From contig JACKBI010000006.1 in NCBI GenBank assembly GCA_020634615.1, forward strand, positions 259,058 to 323,057: a stretch of DNA of 64,000 nt, written 5' to 3'. Of the stretch, positions 23,528 through 31,820 are shown piece after piece. The position numbers and the translations under genes were made by a program. The notes beneath the pieces were generated by a model, which made no database searches, was not told the origin of the DNA, and worked only from the letters and a program-made list of their open reading frames with translations. Position 1 is the stretch's first letter; the number at the start of each line of letters is the position of its first letter. The DNA is from Anaerolineales bacterium. Its GTDB lineage: Bacteria > Chloroflexota > Anaerolineae > JAAEKA01.

Positions 23528-25426
23528 CTACATGCCGGTGGCTTCCATCTTAGCGGCTTCGTCGAGCACCCAGGTCTCGATCCGCTCGCCGCCCAGGTCG
23601 TAGTACGTGCGCTGGAGGTAAGGCTTGGTCACCTGCACACGGGTGTAGTAGTAGATCGGGGCGATTGCCGCGCCGTCTTCGTTGAGGATCTTCTCGGCAG
23701 CCTTGTAGAGGGCCGCACGAGCTGCAGGATCCTGCTCTGCCTGCGCTTCTTCGGTCAACTGGTTGAAGCTCTTGCCGTCGGGGCCAAGGGGCGCGTTCGC
23801 GGTTTCTTCCCAACGCGGGTCATCGTTGCCAGCGTTGGTGTTGAACACCTCATGCACCCAGTTGTTCTCATCCGGGTAGTCGGCGCACCAGCCCAGGCGA
23901 TAGACGTGCGGCGCCTGTTCGATGGGGGTGTCCTTGTCGATGGTGGTCAGATAGACGCGCCATTCCTGGTTCTCGACATTGACATCGATATTCAGGGCTT
24001 CCTTCCACATGGCCTGGATCGCCTGGGCGATCTGGGCATGGGCCTCGGACGTGTTGTGCATGATGGTGATGGCCGGGAAGCCTTCGCCGTCAGGATAGCC
24101 GGCTTCAGCCAGCCATGCCTTGGCCTGCTCTACTGCCGCAGCATAGCCCGTGCCGCCCTGCTCTTCCGTCAGCGCCCACGGGGCGATGTCGGGATCCTCA
24201 GCAGCGTTGCCGAAGATCATGCTGGGGGCGAAGGTGTTGGCCGGGATCTGGCCGCCCTTGAGGACGTTCTCCACCAGCGAGCCGCGGTCGATGGCTGCCG
24301 AGAGGGCCTTGCGCACCAGGACGTTGTCTACTGGAGGCTTGGTGGTGACAAAGCCAAAGTAGTACTCGCAGGCACGCGGCACAATGACCAATTCCTGGCT
24401 CAGCACGGGGTCGCTCTTGGCGCGGTCCATGTCAGGCAGCGGCACCGCAGCGGTATCAAGCTCGCCCGACTCGTACATCGCGAACTCGGTCGAGGTCTCG
24501 GTGATCATGAACGCCTCAAGGCGGTCGATGTTACCGGGTGCGTCCGCCCAGCCATACCAGAAGGGGTTCTTCTCAAGCGCCAGGCTGTCGTTGTGGAACC
24601 AGCTAGCGAGATAGTAAGGTCCGTTGGTGACGATGTTGCCGGCCTCGGTCCATGCTATACCCTTTTCTTCGATGGTCGCCTGCGGCTGCGGGCGATTTAC
24701 CCACATGCCGGCGATGGCCGGGAAGTAAGGGGCGGGGTTGTTGATCTCGAACTGGACGGTGTAGCTGTCAACAGCCGTGACACCCACGCCGTCCACCAGT
24801 GCCTGCACTTCTTCCGGGCTCAGCGCGGTAGTGTCGGCGGTGTTCAGATCCTGGCAGCCCTTGATGATGTAGTCAACATAGGCGTAGTCAGAGCCAGTCT
24901 CAGGGTTGCAGGTGCGGCGCACGCTGTAGACGACCTGATCAGCCGTGACGGGGCCGAGTTCGACCGCGCCGCCGCTGGGGGTGTAGGAGACCCAGGTTGC
25001 GTCGTCGCGCATGTTGAAGGTGTAGACCAGGCCATCGTCCGAAGCAGACCAATCGGTGGCCAACTCAGGTTCGACGTTACCTTCCTCATCGAAGCCGGTG
25101 AGGCCGAGGAACAGGTTTTCGATCACAAAGTTGGACGTGGTGTCGGAAGCCAGTGACGGGTCCAGTGTGGGGGGCTCGGCGGCCAGGTTATACTGTGCGA
25201 CGACCTTCTGGCCGCCTTCGGGAGTGGGCGTTACTTCAACGACCTTCTCCTGAACGACTTCCTTGACGGTCTCGACAGTTTCCTTGACGGTCTGAACAAC
25301 CGTTTCCTTGACAACCACGGTCTGAACCACGGTCTGGACTTCAGGCGTCGGAGCCGGGCAGGCCGCCAACACCATGCTGGCAATGATCAACAGTCCGAAG
25401 ATCACGCCCATTTTCTTACTTACCAT
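23528..25426 (-). CDS. Oligopeptide ABC transporter substrate-binding lipoprotein (copy 2)
   Basis: A 632-residue paralogue of copy 1 with the same signal peptide, lipobox (VLAAC) and Val/Gln/Thr linker. The first half of the binding domain differs (NLAAEPPTLDPSLASDT, DWSASDDGLVYTFNM), whereas about 150 residues from GQIPANTFAPSMIFGN onward are almost identical. Two binding proteins sharing one set of permeases would broaden the peptide range. The start has a TAGGAGGAG ribosome site. Own promoter likely at 25518-25545. Confidence 0.95.
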   Translation of the reverse strand: MVSKKMGVIFGLLIIASMVLAACPAPTPEVQTVVQTVVVKETVVQTVKETVETVKEVVQEKVVEVTPTPEGGQKVVAQYNLAAEPPTLDPSLASDTTSNFVIENLFLGLTGFDEEGNVEPELATDWSASDDGLVYTFNMRDDATWVSYTPSGGAVELGPVTADQVVYSVRRTCNPETGSDYAYVDYIIKGCQDLNTADTTALSPEEVQALVDGVGVTAVDSYTVQFEINNPAPYFPAIAGMWVNRPQPQATIEEKGIAWTEAGNIVTNGPYYLASWFHNDSLALEKNPFWYGWADAPGNIDRLEAFMITETSTEFAMYESGELDTAAVPLPDMDRAKSDPVLSQELVIVPRACEYYFGFVTTKPPVDNVLVRKALSAAIDRGSLVENVLKGGQIPANTFAPSMIFGNAAEDPDIAPWALTEEQGGTGYAAAVEQAKAWLAEAGYPDGEGFPAITIMHNTSEAHAQIAQAIQAMWKEALNIDVNVENQEWRVYLTTIDKDTPIEQAPHVYRLGWCADYPDENNWVHEVFNTNAGNDDPRWEETANAPLGPDGKSFNQLTEEAQAEQDPAARAALYKAAEKILNEDGAAIAPIYYYTRVQVTKPYLQRTYYDLGGERIETWVLDEAAKMEATGM

Positions 25427-25517
25427 GTTTCTCCTCCTAAAAGAGAGATAGTGTGATTGACAGATTTGCTAACCGGACACTCGTCACGGCGCTTCTGTCA
25501 TTACGGAACCTTCGCAA

Positions 25518-25545
25518 ATCTATGTGAGCTGCAAAGCTTGTCAAA
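25518..25545 (-). promoter_or_regulatory. Possible promoter of the copy 2 lipoprotein gene
   Basis: Minus strand TTGACA (25540-25545), 16 bp, TAGATT (25518-25523), giving a leader of ~85 nt. Confidence 0.4.
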
Positions 25546-25652
25546 CTCTGAGGCAGTCACGACGTCTATGCACTCACGCTGGCTATGCCAGCAAGATTGC
25601 AAACACGACCGGGATCACCTCCTTTCATCTGTCAGATGGCTCAAATAGAATC

Positions 25653-25707
25653 AAGTGACAGGCACTTCTCGAAGACTCTTGTAGCAGAACGAAAGAGCCT
25701 GTCACTT
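25653..25707. terminator. Hairpin after the OppF-type gene
   Basis: AAGTGACAGGC (25653-25663) pairs with 25697-25707; a smaller CTCTT/AAGAG pairing lies inside. It lies 14 bases beyond the OppF-type stop, consistent with a terminator or processing site. Confidence 0.5.
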
Positions 25708-25720
25708 AACGCTTGGATAC

Positions 25721-26767
25721 TCAATTGGCCACCGCAACTTGTTCCTGCGCGGCGTATTGGCTGGGAACGGTCTCGTACAGCCAGCAAGCCACGAAGTGGC
25801 CACCGCCGGCGTCGCGGAACTCCGGTTCCTCTTCCTTACAAACGGCCATCACACGCGGGCAGCGCGTGCTGAAGTTGCAACCTTTGGGTGGATTGGCCGG
25901 GCTGGGAACATCCCCTTCGAGGATGATGCGCTTGCGCTGTGACTCGATGCGCGGGTCAGGGATAGGCACCGCGGACAGCAATGCCTGTGTGTAGGGGTGC
26001 ATCGGAGTGTCGTACAGCTCCTTGCGGTCCGTCAGCTCGACGATCTTTCCCAAATACATGACTGCGATGCGGTCGGAGATATGACGCACCACCGACAGAT
26101 CGTGGGCAATGAACAGATAGGTCAGACCGAACTGCGCCTGCAAGTCCTCCAGCAGGTTGATAACCTGTGCCTGGATCGATACGTCCAGCGCGGAGATTGG
26201 CTCGTCGCAGACGATGAATTCCGGGTTGACAGCCAGGGCGCGCGCCACGCCGATACGCTGGCGTTGGCCGCCGGAAAATTCATGGGGATAGCGGTTGATG
26301 AAATAGGGATTGAGTCCCACAACCTTGAGAAGTTCCTGCACCCGCTCCCGGCGCTCCGGCCCTTTGGCGATGTTGTGGACTTCCAGCGGTTCACCCACAA
26401 TGCTGCCCACGGTCATGCGCGGGTTCAGCGAGGCGTAAGGATCCTGGAAGATCATCTGCATCCGCCGCCGTTGCTGGCGCAGATCCTCACCCTTCATCAG
26501 GGTAAGGTCAATATCTTCAAAGTAGACCTTGCCTGCCGTCGGACGATACAATTGCAGGATGGCACGGCCAGTGGTGGACTTGCCACAGCCAGACTCGCCA
26601 ACCAACCCCAATGTCTCACCCCTCTGAACTGAGAAATTGAGACCATCGACGGCTTTGATGTGACCCTTGACTTTCTGGAACACGACACCCGACGTGATCG
26701 GGAAATACATCTTCAGTCCATCAACCCGGACCAGTGTCTCTCCGCTGCCGTTGTTGTTATCGGTCAT
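25721..26767 (-). CDS. Oligopeptide ABC transporter ATP-binding protein (OppF/DppF-type)
   Basis: A 348-residue cytosolic ATPase. Walker A is GESGCGKSTTG, the ABC signature is EFSGGQRQRIGVARAL, and Walker B is EFIVCDEPISALD. The C-terminal oligopeptide-specific extension contains the CNFSTRCP and AVC cysteine pattern that in related proteins can hold an iron-sulfur cluster. It begins with a 4-base overlap with the OppD-type gene, so the two are translationally coupled. Confidence 0.97.
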   Translation of the reverse strand: MTDNNNGSGETLVRVDGLKMYFPITSGVVFQKVKGHIKAVDGLNFSVQRGETLGLVGESGCGKSTTGRAILQLYRPTAGKVYFEDIDLTLMKGEDLRQQRRRMQMIFQDPYASLNPRMTVGSIVGEPLEVHNIAKGPERRERVQELLKVVGLNPYFINRYPHEFSGGQRQRIGVARALAVNPEFIVCDEPISALDVSIQAQVINLLEDLQAQFGLTYLFIAHDLSVVRHISDRIAVMYLGKIVELTDRKELYDTPMHPYTQALLSAVPIPDPRIESQRKRIILEGDVPSPANPPKGCNFSTRCPRVMAVCKEEEPEFRDAGGGHFVACWLYETVPSQYAAQEQVAVAN

Positions 26768-27747
26768 GCTGCTACTCCCTTAACATCCACCCAGCAGGCA
26801 GCCCGATGGTTACGGCCCACTGTTTCTAACGGAGGATTCTCCTCGCGGCAGTGATCGATGCGGTAGTCGCAGCGTGCGTAAAAGGGGCAACCCTTTGGCA
26901 ATTCAATCAGATCCGGCGGCAAGCCCTCGATGGAGATCAAGCGTTCCGGTCGGTCTGCGTCCAAACGAGGCAGAGATCCCAGCAACCCAAGCGTGTAAGG
27001 ATGTCTTGGGTCGGCATACATCTCCCGAACGTCAGCCTCTTCGACGATAAAGCCGGCGTACATCACGATCACTCGCTCGGCAATGCCGGCAACCACGCCC
27101 AGATCGTGGGTGATCCAGATGATTGCCATACCGATCTCGTCCTTGAGCTTCTTGACCAAGTCGACGATCTGCGCCTGGATCGTAACGTCCAGCGCTGTCG
27201 TTGGCTCATCGGCGATCAGAAGTTGCGGGTTACACGAAAGGCCCATCGCGATCATTACACGCTGGCGCATACCACCCGAGAACTGGTGCGGGTAGTCGTC
27301 CAGGCGCGCCTCGGCAGTAGGAATACCCACCAGTTCCAGCAACTCGGCGCTGCGTTTGCGTGCCTGCTGCTTGTCCATGCCAAGGTGTAACTGCAGAGAC
27401 TCGCCAATTTGCCGGCCCACCGTCAACACCGGGTTGAGTGACGTCATCGGGTCCTGAAATACGATCGCGATGCGATTGCCGCGCACTTGCCGAATCTCAT
27501 CATCGTCGAGTTTGAGGAGGTCACGACCGTCGAACCACACCTCTCCTCCCACCACTTTGCCAGGAGGCGATGGAATCAGCCGGATCAGTGACATGACGCC
27601 GACACTTTTGCCGCAGCCACTTTCTCCGACGATTGCCAGTGTTTCACCTTCATCGACGGTATAGGATATCCCATTAACAGCGTTTACTACGCCGTCCTGA
27701 GTGAAGAACTGCGTACGCAGGCCTTTCACATCAAGCAATACTCCCAT
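26764..27747 (-). CDS. Oligopeptide ABC transporter ATP-binding protein (OppD/DppD-type)
   Basis: A 327-residue ATPase, partner of the OppF-type protein. Walker A is GESGCGKSVGVMSL, the signature is QFSGGMRQRVMIAMGL and Walker B is QLLIADEPTTALDVT. The OppD C-terminal extension carries the cysteine pattern GCPFYARCDYRIDHC. AGGAGG lies 6 bases before the ATG. It is the first gene of the opp series, behind a leader of about 350 nt. Confidence 0.97.
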   Translation of the reverse strand: MGVLLDVKGLRTQFFTQDGVVNAVNGISYTVDEGETLAIVGESGCGKSVGVMSLIRLIPSPPGKVVGGEVWFDGRDLLKLDDDEIRQVRGNRIAIVFQDPMTSLNPVLTVGRQIGESLQLHLGMDKQQARKRSAELLELVGIPTAEARLDDYPHQFSGGMRQRVMIAMGLSCNPQLLIADEPTTALDVTIQAQIVDLVKKLKDEIGMAIIWITHDLGVVAGIAERVIVMYAGFIVEEADVREMYADPRHPYTLGLLGSLPRLDADRPERLISIEGLPPDLIELPKGCPFYARCDYRIDHCREENPPLETVGRNHRAACWVDVKGVAA

Positions 27748-28108
27748 TCAAGCCTCCTGATAAACCGCTGAATAATCTCCAGTTTCAGTGCGCGTGCAGC
27801 ATAAACGATAATTGCAGCAATGCCGCCCGGCCACGCGAAACCAGGCTCGGTCTCGTGACCTGGCCGATTCTAGGGCAATTGGGCGAAATGATATGTTGCG
27901 CACGAAGAGATATTGGATTCGAAGGGATACTTACAGAGCACGCCAGCCATTGCTTTCCTTGGTAGAACCGAAAGCAACGGCAGCAATCGACTGCCAGGAT
28001 TGCGAATACGGGTGTCAGACTTGGCGTACTACTTGGGGCTTCTAGTAACAAGACTACGGGTCTCAAAGCAAAAAACCATGCTATGAGACACCCTGTCGGT
28101 AGTGCGTA
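27748..28108 (-). other. Long untranslated leader of the opp operon
   Basis: Between the promoter at 28109-28137 and the first start codon there are ~355 bases with no convincing gene. Near the 5' end a stem forms between GGGTGTCTCATAGCA and TGCTTTGAGACCC (minus strand, about 28057-28094). The rest shows no clear known riboswitch or terminator. Confidence 0.4.
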
Positions 28109-28137
28109 ATACTATCACAACCACAAAACGTTGTCAA
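28109..28137 (-). promoter_or_regulatory. Promoter of the opp operon
   Basis: Minus strand TTGACA (28132-28137), 17-bp spacer, TAGTAT (28109-28114), placed immediately after the stop of the preceding gene. Confidence 0.6.
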
Positions 28138-28142
28138 ACAAT

Positions 28143-28688
28143 TCATTGTGGATAGTATTTCAAGGTTGGATCCAGCCCAGGATTGAACAAGGGCAGTAGC
28201 ACCGGGTTGAAGCGGCTGCTGCTGGCAGGACGGGCCCGGAGAAGTTCGGCCATGTTCAGTGTGTCGCCTCGTGTAGGTAAATAAACAGGCGCTGACGGGG
28301 GGCTGGTGTGCACGAATTCCCGGTGTGGCATGTCATCCGGAACAAACAGAGGCAGCGATGGCGACTGAGTATACGCAACGACCTGCACTGCTTCAGGGGT
28401 AGGTTGCGTGACGATTTCGGCCGGCCGGCCGGGCGTCAACGTCGCTCCCAGCATGGCAATCACGATCATCGCTGCCGCGCCTTGAACGATCCCGTTGACA
28501 AGATGCTGGAACCGCAAGCTGGCAATGCCACGGCGTTTGGCAGGGCCGCCCCGCACCTGAGAACGCAGCACCGGCCAGCCGTCACCCGGCGGCGCAGACC
28601 GTGAGGCCCGTGCGCGCAGTGAACCGCGGATCACATCGTCGAAATCGTCATCTTGTGCGTCCGGAGGACGCCATTGCCGGGAAGACAC
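28143..28688 (-). CDS. Putative membrane partner of the adjacent ECF sigma factor
   Basis: A 181-residue protein with no recognised family. It has a charged N-terminus (DAQDDDFDDVIRGSLRARA), one membrane helix (VQGAAAMIVIAMLGATL, near residues 67-85), and a Pro/Ser/Thr-rich outer part. The topology and the coupling to a sigma factor suggest an anti-sigma role, but the zinc-binding HxxxCxxC motif of the common anti-sigma domain is absent. Its start overlaps the last base of the sigma-factor gene. Confidence 0.6.
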   Translation of the reverse strand: MSSRQWRPPDAQDDDFDDVIRGSLRARASRSAPPGDGWPVLRSQVRGGPAKRRGIASLRFQHLVNGIVQGAAAMIVIAMLGATLTPGRPAEIVTQPTPEAVQVVAYTQSPSLPLFVPDDMPHREFVHTSPPSAPVYLPTRGDTLNMAELLRARPASSSRFNPVLLPLFNPGLDPTLKYYPQ

Positions 28689-29254
28689 TATGCTGCAGCC
28701 TCCGCCAACGCCCCTGCTTCACGCGTCAACCGCCTGCGCAGGATATTGCGCGCATAATGTAGGCGCGACTTGACCGTCCCCACTGGGCAGTCGAGGATAT
28801 ACGCGATTTCCTCGATACTGAACTCGCTCAGATAGAAGAGCGTAATGACTACCCGATGCGGCAAGCTCAAGCTGTCAATGGCCTCCTGGACCTCGTCGCG
28901 CGTGGCGGCGTTTTCAACATGTCGCTCCATGGATTGACTGGGAGTCGAGTGAAGCGCTTCGAACACCGAATCCTCAGGATTCGCTCGCCGCTTGCGCTTC
29001 GCTACATAATTATAGGCAAGATTCACCGTGACCCGATGGAGCCAGGGAGAGATGGGGGTCGAACCATCGATGCGGTCGATGTTGGCATGCAGGCGCAGGA
29101 AACAGTCTTGCAGAATATCCTCCGCCGCTCCCGCGTCGTTGGTAATCGACAGTGCCGCGCGGTAAACCTGGCTCTTGTACTTTTCGTACAAAGCCTCGAA
29201 AGCCCGCAGGTCACCTCTGCGAATTTGGGCAATCAGCTGTCCATCTTCGTGCAC
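28688..29254 (-). CDS. ECF-type RNA polymerase sigma factor
   Basis: A 188-residue sigma factor with two domains. Region 2 spans LIAQIRRGDLRAFEALYEKY through AEDILQDCFLRLH and ISPWLHRVTVNLAYNY. Region 4 has SLPHRVVITLFYLSEFSIEE and the recognition helix CPVGTVKSRLHYARNIL. It should direct RNA polymerase to a stress- or envelope-related regulon. Start is GTG at 29254 with GGGAG 7 bases upstream. It is coupled to the membrane protein downstream, the usual arrangement for a sigma factor and its regulator. Confidence 0.95.
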   Translation of the reverse strand: MHEDGQLIAQIRRGDLRAFEALYEKYKSQVYRAALSITNDAGAAEDILQDCFLRLHANIDRIDGSTPISPWLHRVTVNLAYNYVAKRKRRANPEDSVFEALHSTPSQSMERHVENAATRDEVQEAIDSLSLPHRVVITLFYLSEFSIEEIAYILDCPVGTVKSRLHYARNILRRRLTREAGALAEAAA

Positions 29255-29404
29255 ACTTGGCTCCCGGCGTCAGGGTTACTACACGATCTGCATCACTAAC
29301 ACAGATTATACCGCATCCAGGTTCATTTCGATGTATGATTTTCCGAAATGCATGGAAAAAATCAGCATGCCCGTTGTGTTGCCAATCCTACGGCCAGAAC
29401 AACC

Positions 29405-30571
29405 TCACCCTGTCCTGCCGGTGAGACGCTGCAACAGGTCCGTGTACTGCCGGCCGATGACGTTGCGCCGGTATCCTTGCTCAGCTACGACTCTGCCGCG
29501 TTCACCCAGGCGGCGCGCGTTCGACGGGTCTGCCAGGACGGCTTCGATGCGGTCAGCCAGCGCCTGCGCATCGCCGGCCGGCACGACGAAACCAGTTTCG
29601 TCCTCCAGAACCATCTCGCTCACGCCGCCGACAGCTGTTGCCACCACAGGCCGACCGCCGGCCATCGCCTCGGCGATGACACAGGGCGACGTTTCCTGGC
29701 GGCTGCTCAGCGCCAGCATGGCGTGCGAGGCATATAAGTCCGCCAACTCAGGCTGGTTGACCAGCCCGACGAACGTGACACAGCCGTCCATGTCCAGATC
29801 GGCGATCGTCTGGCGTACTGTTTCCCCATAGGAGCCGGCCGGCAAGCGGCCGGCGATGTCCAGTCGTACGTCAGGGATGCGTCGCCGCACCAGCGCGATG
29901 GCCTGGATCATGGTCACAGGATCCTTGCGTTCGTTCATCCCTTCCACCATCAAGACGCTGTGCGGATCAGGCGTGCGCGGCGCCGCAGAGAAGAATACCT
30001 CGCCGATGGGAATGTTGATGCGGTGAAACCGGGCGTTGGTCCGGCGGCGATATTGATCGATGGCATAGTTGTTGATCGCTACGATGTCCTGCACATCCCG
30101 TACCATCAGCCAGTCTTGCCACAACGTGACCGCCATATCCAGCCGGTTTTGCCAGTGAAACGCGCGGAACTCCTGGCGTGGCATTCCGTGGATGGTGACG
30201 GCTGCCGGCAGCCCGCTGCGCACCGCCGCCAGACCATATTCCGACTCGTGGGCAGTGATCGCGTCGGGTCGAATCTCGTTGAGACGGGCTATCAATGCCG
30301 GTACGGCGTCAATCCGTCGGAATGGCTGGCGGCGGCGGCGCGGCAGTTCGATGGTGTGTACGAATAGCTGGCCGTTGTCGCGCACATGCACACGGGCTGC
30401 ACCGTGATCAGCCGGTTTGTAGCGCACCACGTGTACCTCGACGCCCGTGTTGACTAGCCCCACTGCCAGGTTACGCCCTACCGACCACACGCCGCCGGCT
30501 GGCGCGATGTCGTCGTCGGGATAATGACACAGCAACGCGATACGCAGCTGTGGTCTCGATGGTTCGGTCAT
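29405..30571 (-). CDS. GT4 family glycosyltransferase
   Basis: A 388-residue GT-B fold glycosyltransferase. The N-terminal domain opens LRIALLCHYPDDDIAPAGGV, and the nucleotide-sugar domain has VLMVEGMNERKDP and the acidic ETSPCVIAEAMAGGRPVVAT with the GT4 EX7E-like glutamates. The C-terminus has the linker helix RRNVIGRQYTDLLQRL. It would transfer a sugar from a nucleotide donor to a cell-surface glycan or lipid. It is the third of three consecutive GT4 genes on this strand. Confidence 0.93.
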   Translation of the reverse strand: MTEPSRPQLRIALLCHYPDDDIAPAGGVWSVGRNLAVGLVNTGVEVHVVRYKPADHGAARVHVRDNGQLFVHTIELPRRRRQPFRRIDAVPALIARLNEIRPDAITAHESEYGLAAVRSGLPAAVTIHGMPRQEFRAFHWQNRLDMAVTLWQDWLMVRDVQDIVAINNYAIDQYRRRTNARFHRINIPIGEVFFSAAPRTPDPHSVLMVEGMNERKDPVTMIQAIALVRRRIPDVRLDIAGRLPAGSYGETVRQTIADLDMDGCVTFVGLVNQPELADLYASHAMLALSSRQETSPCVIAEAMAGGRPVVATAVGGVSEMVLEDETGFVVPAGDAQALADRIEAVLADPSNARRLGERGRVVAEQGYRRNVIGRQYTDLLQRLTGRTG

Positions 30572-30656
30572 GGTTGCGTGGGTTCCGCTTCTTCCTGGAC
30601 AGCCTGCAAAGCCGTATCAGCTGCTCCAACCAGAGCGAGACGGCTTGCGAAACCGG

Positions 30657-31820
30657 CTACAGGCTCTTGCGCTGATCCGAAATCGCCTTTTGGTACACGT
30701 TTATGGTCTGCGCGGTGACAACGTCCGGGTGGAAGCGTTGCCGTGCAGCTGCGCGGCCTGCCTGACCCATTGCCCGGTTCAATTCGCTCTCTGCCAGCAC
30801 GCTGCGCAGACGCGCGGCCTGCTGGGCAGTGTCGTCCGGCGCGGTCACGTACCCGGTGACGCCATCCTCGACCAGAAAACGCACACCGCCGACGTTGCTG
30901 GCGATTACCGGCTTGCCGGCCGCCATCGCTTGCTCGATTGCAACCGGGGCCGTCTCCTGCCACGATAGAAGCGCCAGCGCGCGGCACCGGCTGTATTCTT
31001 CACGCAGCGCCGCTTCATCCAGCCAGCCCAGAAAATCTACAGCCTCAGCCAGCCCGTTCTGCTCGACAAATTGCCGGCACTGGCTGGCGTAGCCGGGCTC
31101 CGAGGTGGTCTCGCCAGCCAGTCGCAGGCGCGCTTCAGGCAGGTCCCGTTTTACCAGAGCGAATGCGTACAGCAAGCCAAGCGTGTTCTTGCGGTGGATG
31201 ACCCGTGCCGCGCACAGGATCGTCGCCGTCTCCGCCAGATTGGGCAAATCAAAATAGGGTGTCGCGACCGGGTTCTCGACCAGATGCATGCGCGCACTGG
31301 TCAGATCGCGGTAGATATCAGCCACATAGGGGCTGATCGCGATCACGTCTCGTGCCCGGCGCAGACAGTGTCGCTCGTACCACGTTTCGTAGCGCCACGA
31401 CATTTCCTCGCGCCAAGTGATGCCGCTGCGACGTTCGGTAGCCGCTTCCTGTTCGATGACGCCGTGGATGGTGATGATGGCCGGCAAGCCGCTGGCCAAC
31501 GCGCCGTCGGCAAACGTGCCGGCGCTGTGGGCGTGGGCGATGTCAGGCGAAATCGCTCTCAGCGTTTTCGCCAGCAGACGGGCATTGACGCGGATGCCGG
31601 TCCAGCGGGGCAGCCGCCGCAGTCGCAGCCGGTGGACGGTGACCTCGTCCTGTTCGACGGTTGTGTCGGCATCGATCTCGCCGGCAAAGTCAAAAGTGAC
31701 GACATGGACTTCGACGCCGGCGCGCCGTAGTCCATCCACCAGTTGCACGACGACCGCCTCCGGGCCGCCGCTCACCCGTTCAAGATTGCTTGAATAGGGG
31801 CCGAGCATCGCAACGCGCAT
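30657..31820 (-). CDS. GT4 family glycosyltransferase
   Basis: A 387-residue GT-B protein. The opening MRVAMLGPYSSNLERVSGGP is the typical donor-domain entry of GT4; later come ILCAARVIHRKNTLGLLYAF and the acidic signature TAPVAIEQAMAAGKPVIASN. Its start overlaps the stop of the preceding gene (TGATG arrangement), so it is coupled to it. Donor and acceptor are unknown. Confidence 0.93.
   Translation of the reverse strand: MRVAMLGPYSSNLERVSGGPEAVVVQLVDGLRRAGVEVHVVTFDFAGEIDADTTVEQDEVTVHRLRLRRLPRWTGIRVNARLLAKTLRAISPDIAHAHSAGTFADGALASGLPAIITIHGVIEQEAATERRSGITWREEMSWRYETWYERHCLRRARDVIAISPYVADIYRDLTSARMHLVENPVATPYFDLPNLAETATILCAARVIHRKNTLGLLYAFALVKRDLPEARLRLAGETTSEPGYASQCRQFVEQNGLAEAVDFLGWLDEAALREEYSRCRALALLSWQETAPVAIEQAMAAGKPVIASNVGGVRFLVEDGVTGYVTAPDDTAQQAARLRSVLAESELNRAMGQAGRAAARQRFHPDVVTAQTINVYQKAISDQRKSL

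Noticed and set aside
28143..28688. Standard zinc-containing anti-sigma factor
   Set aside because: The HxxxCxxC motif is absent, so only a putative membrane partner of the sigma factor is claimed.
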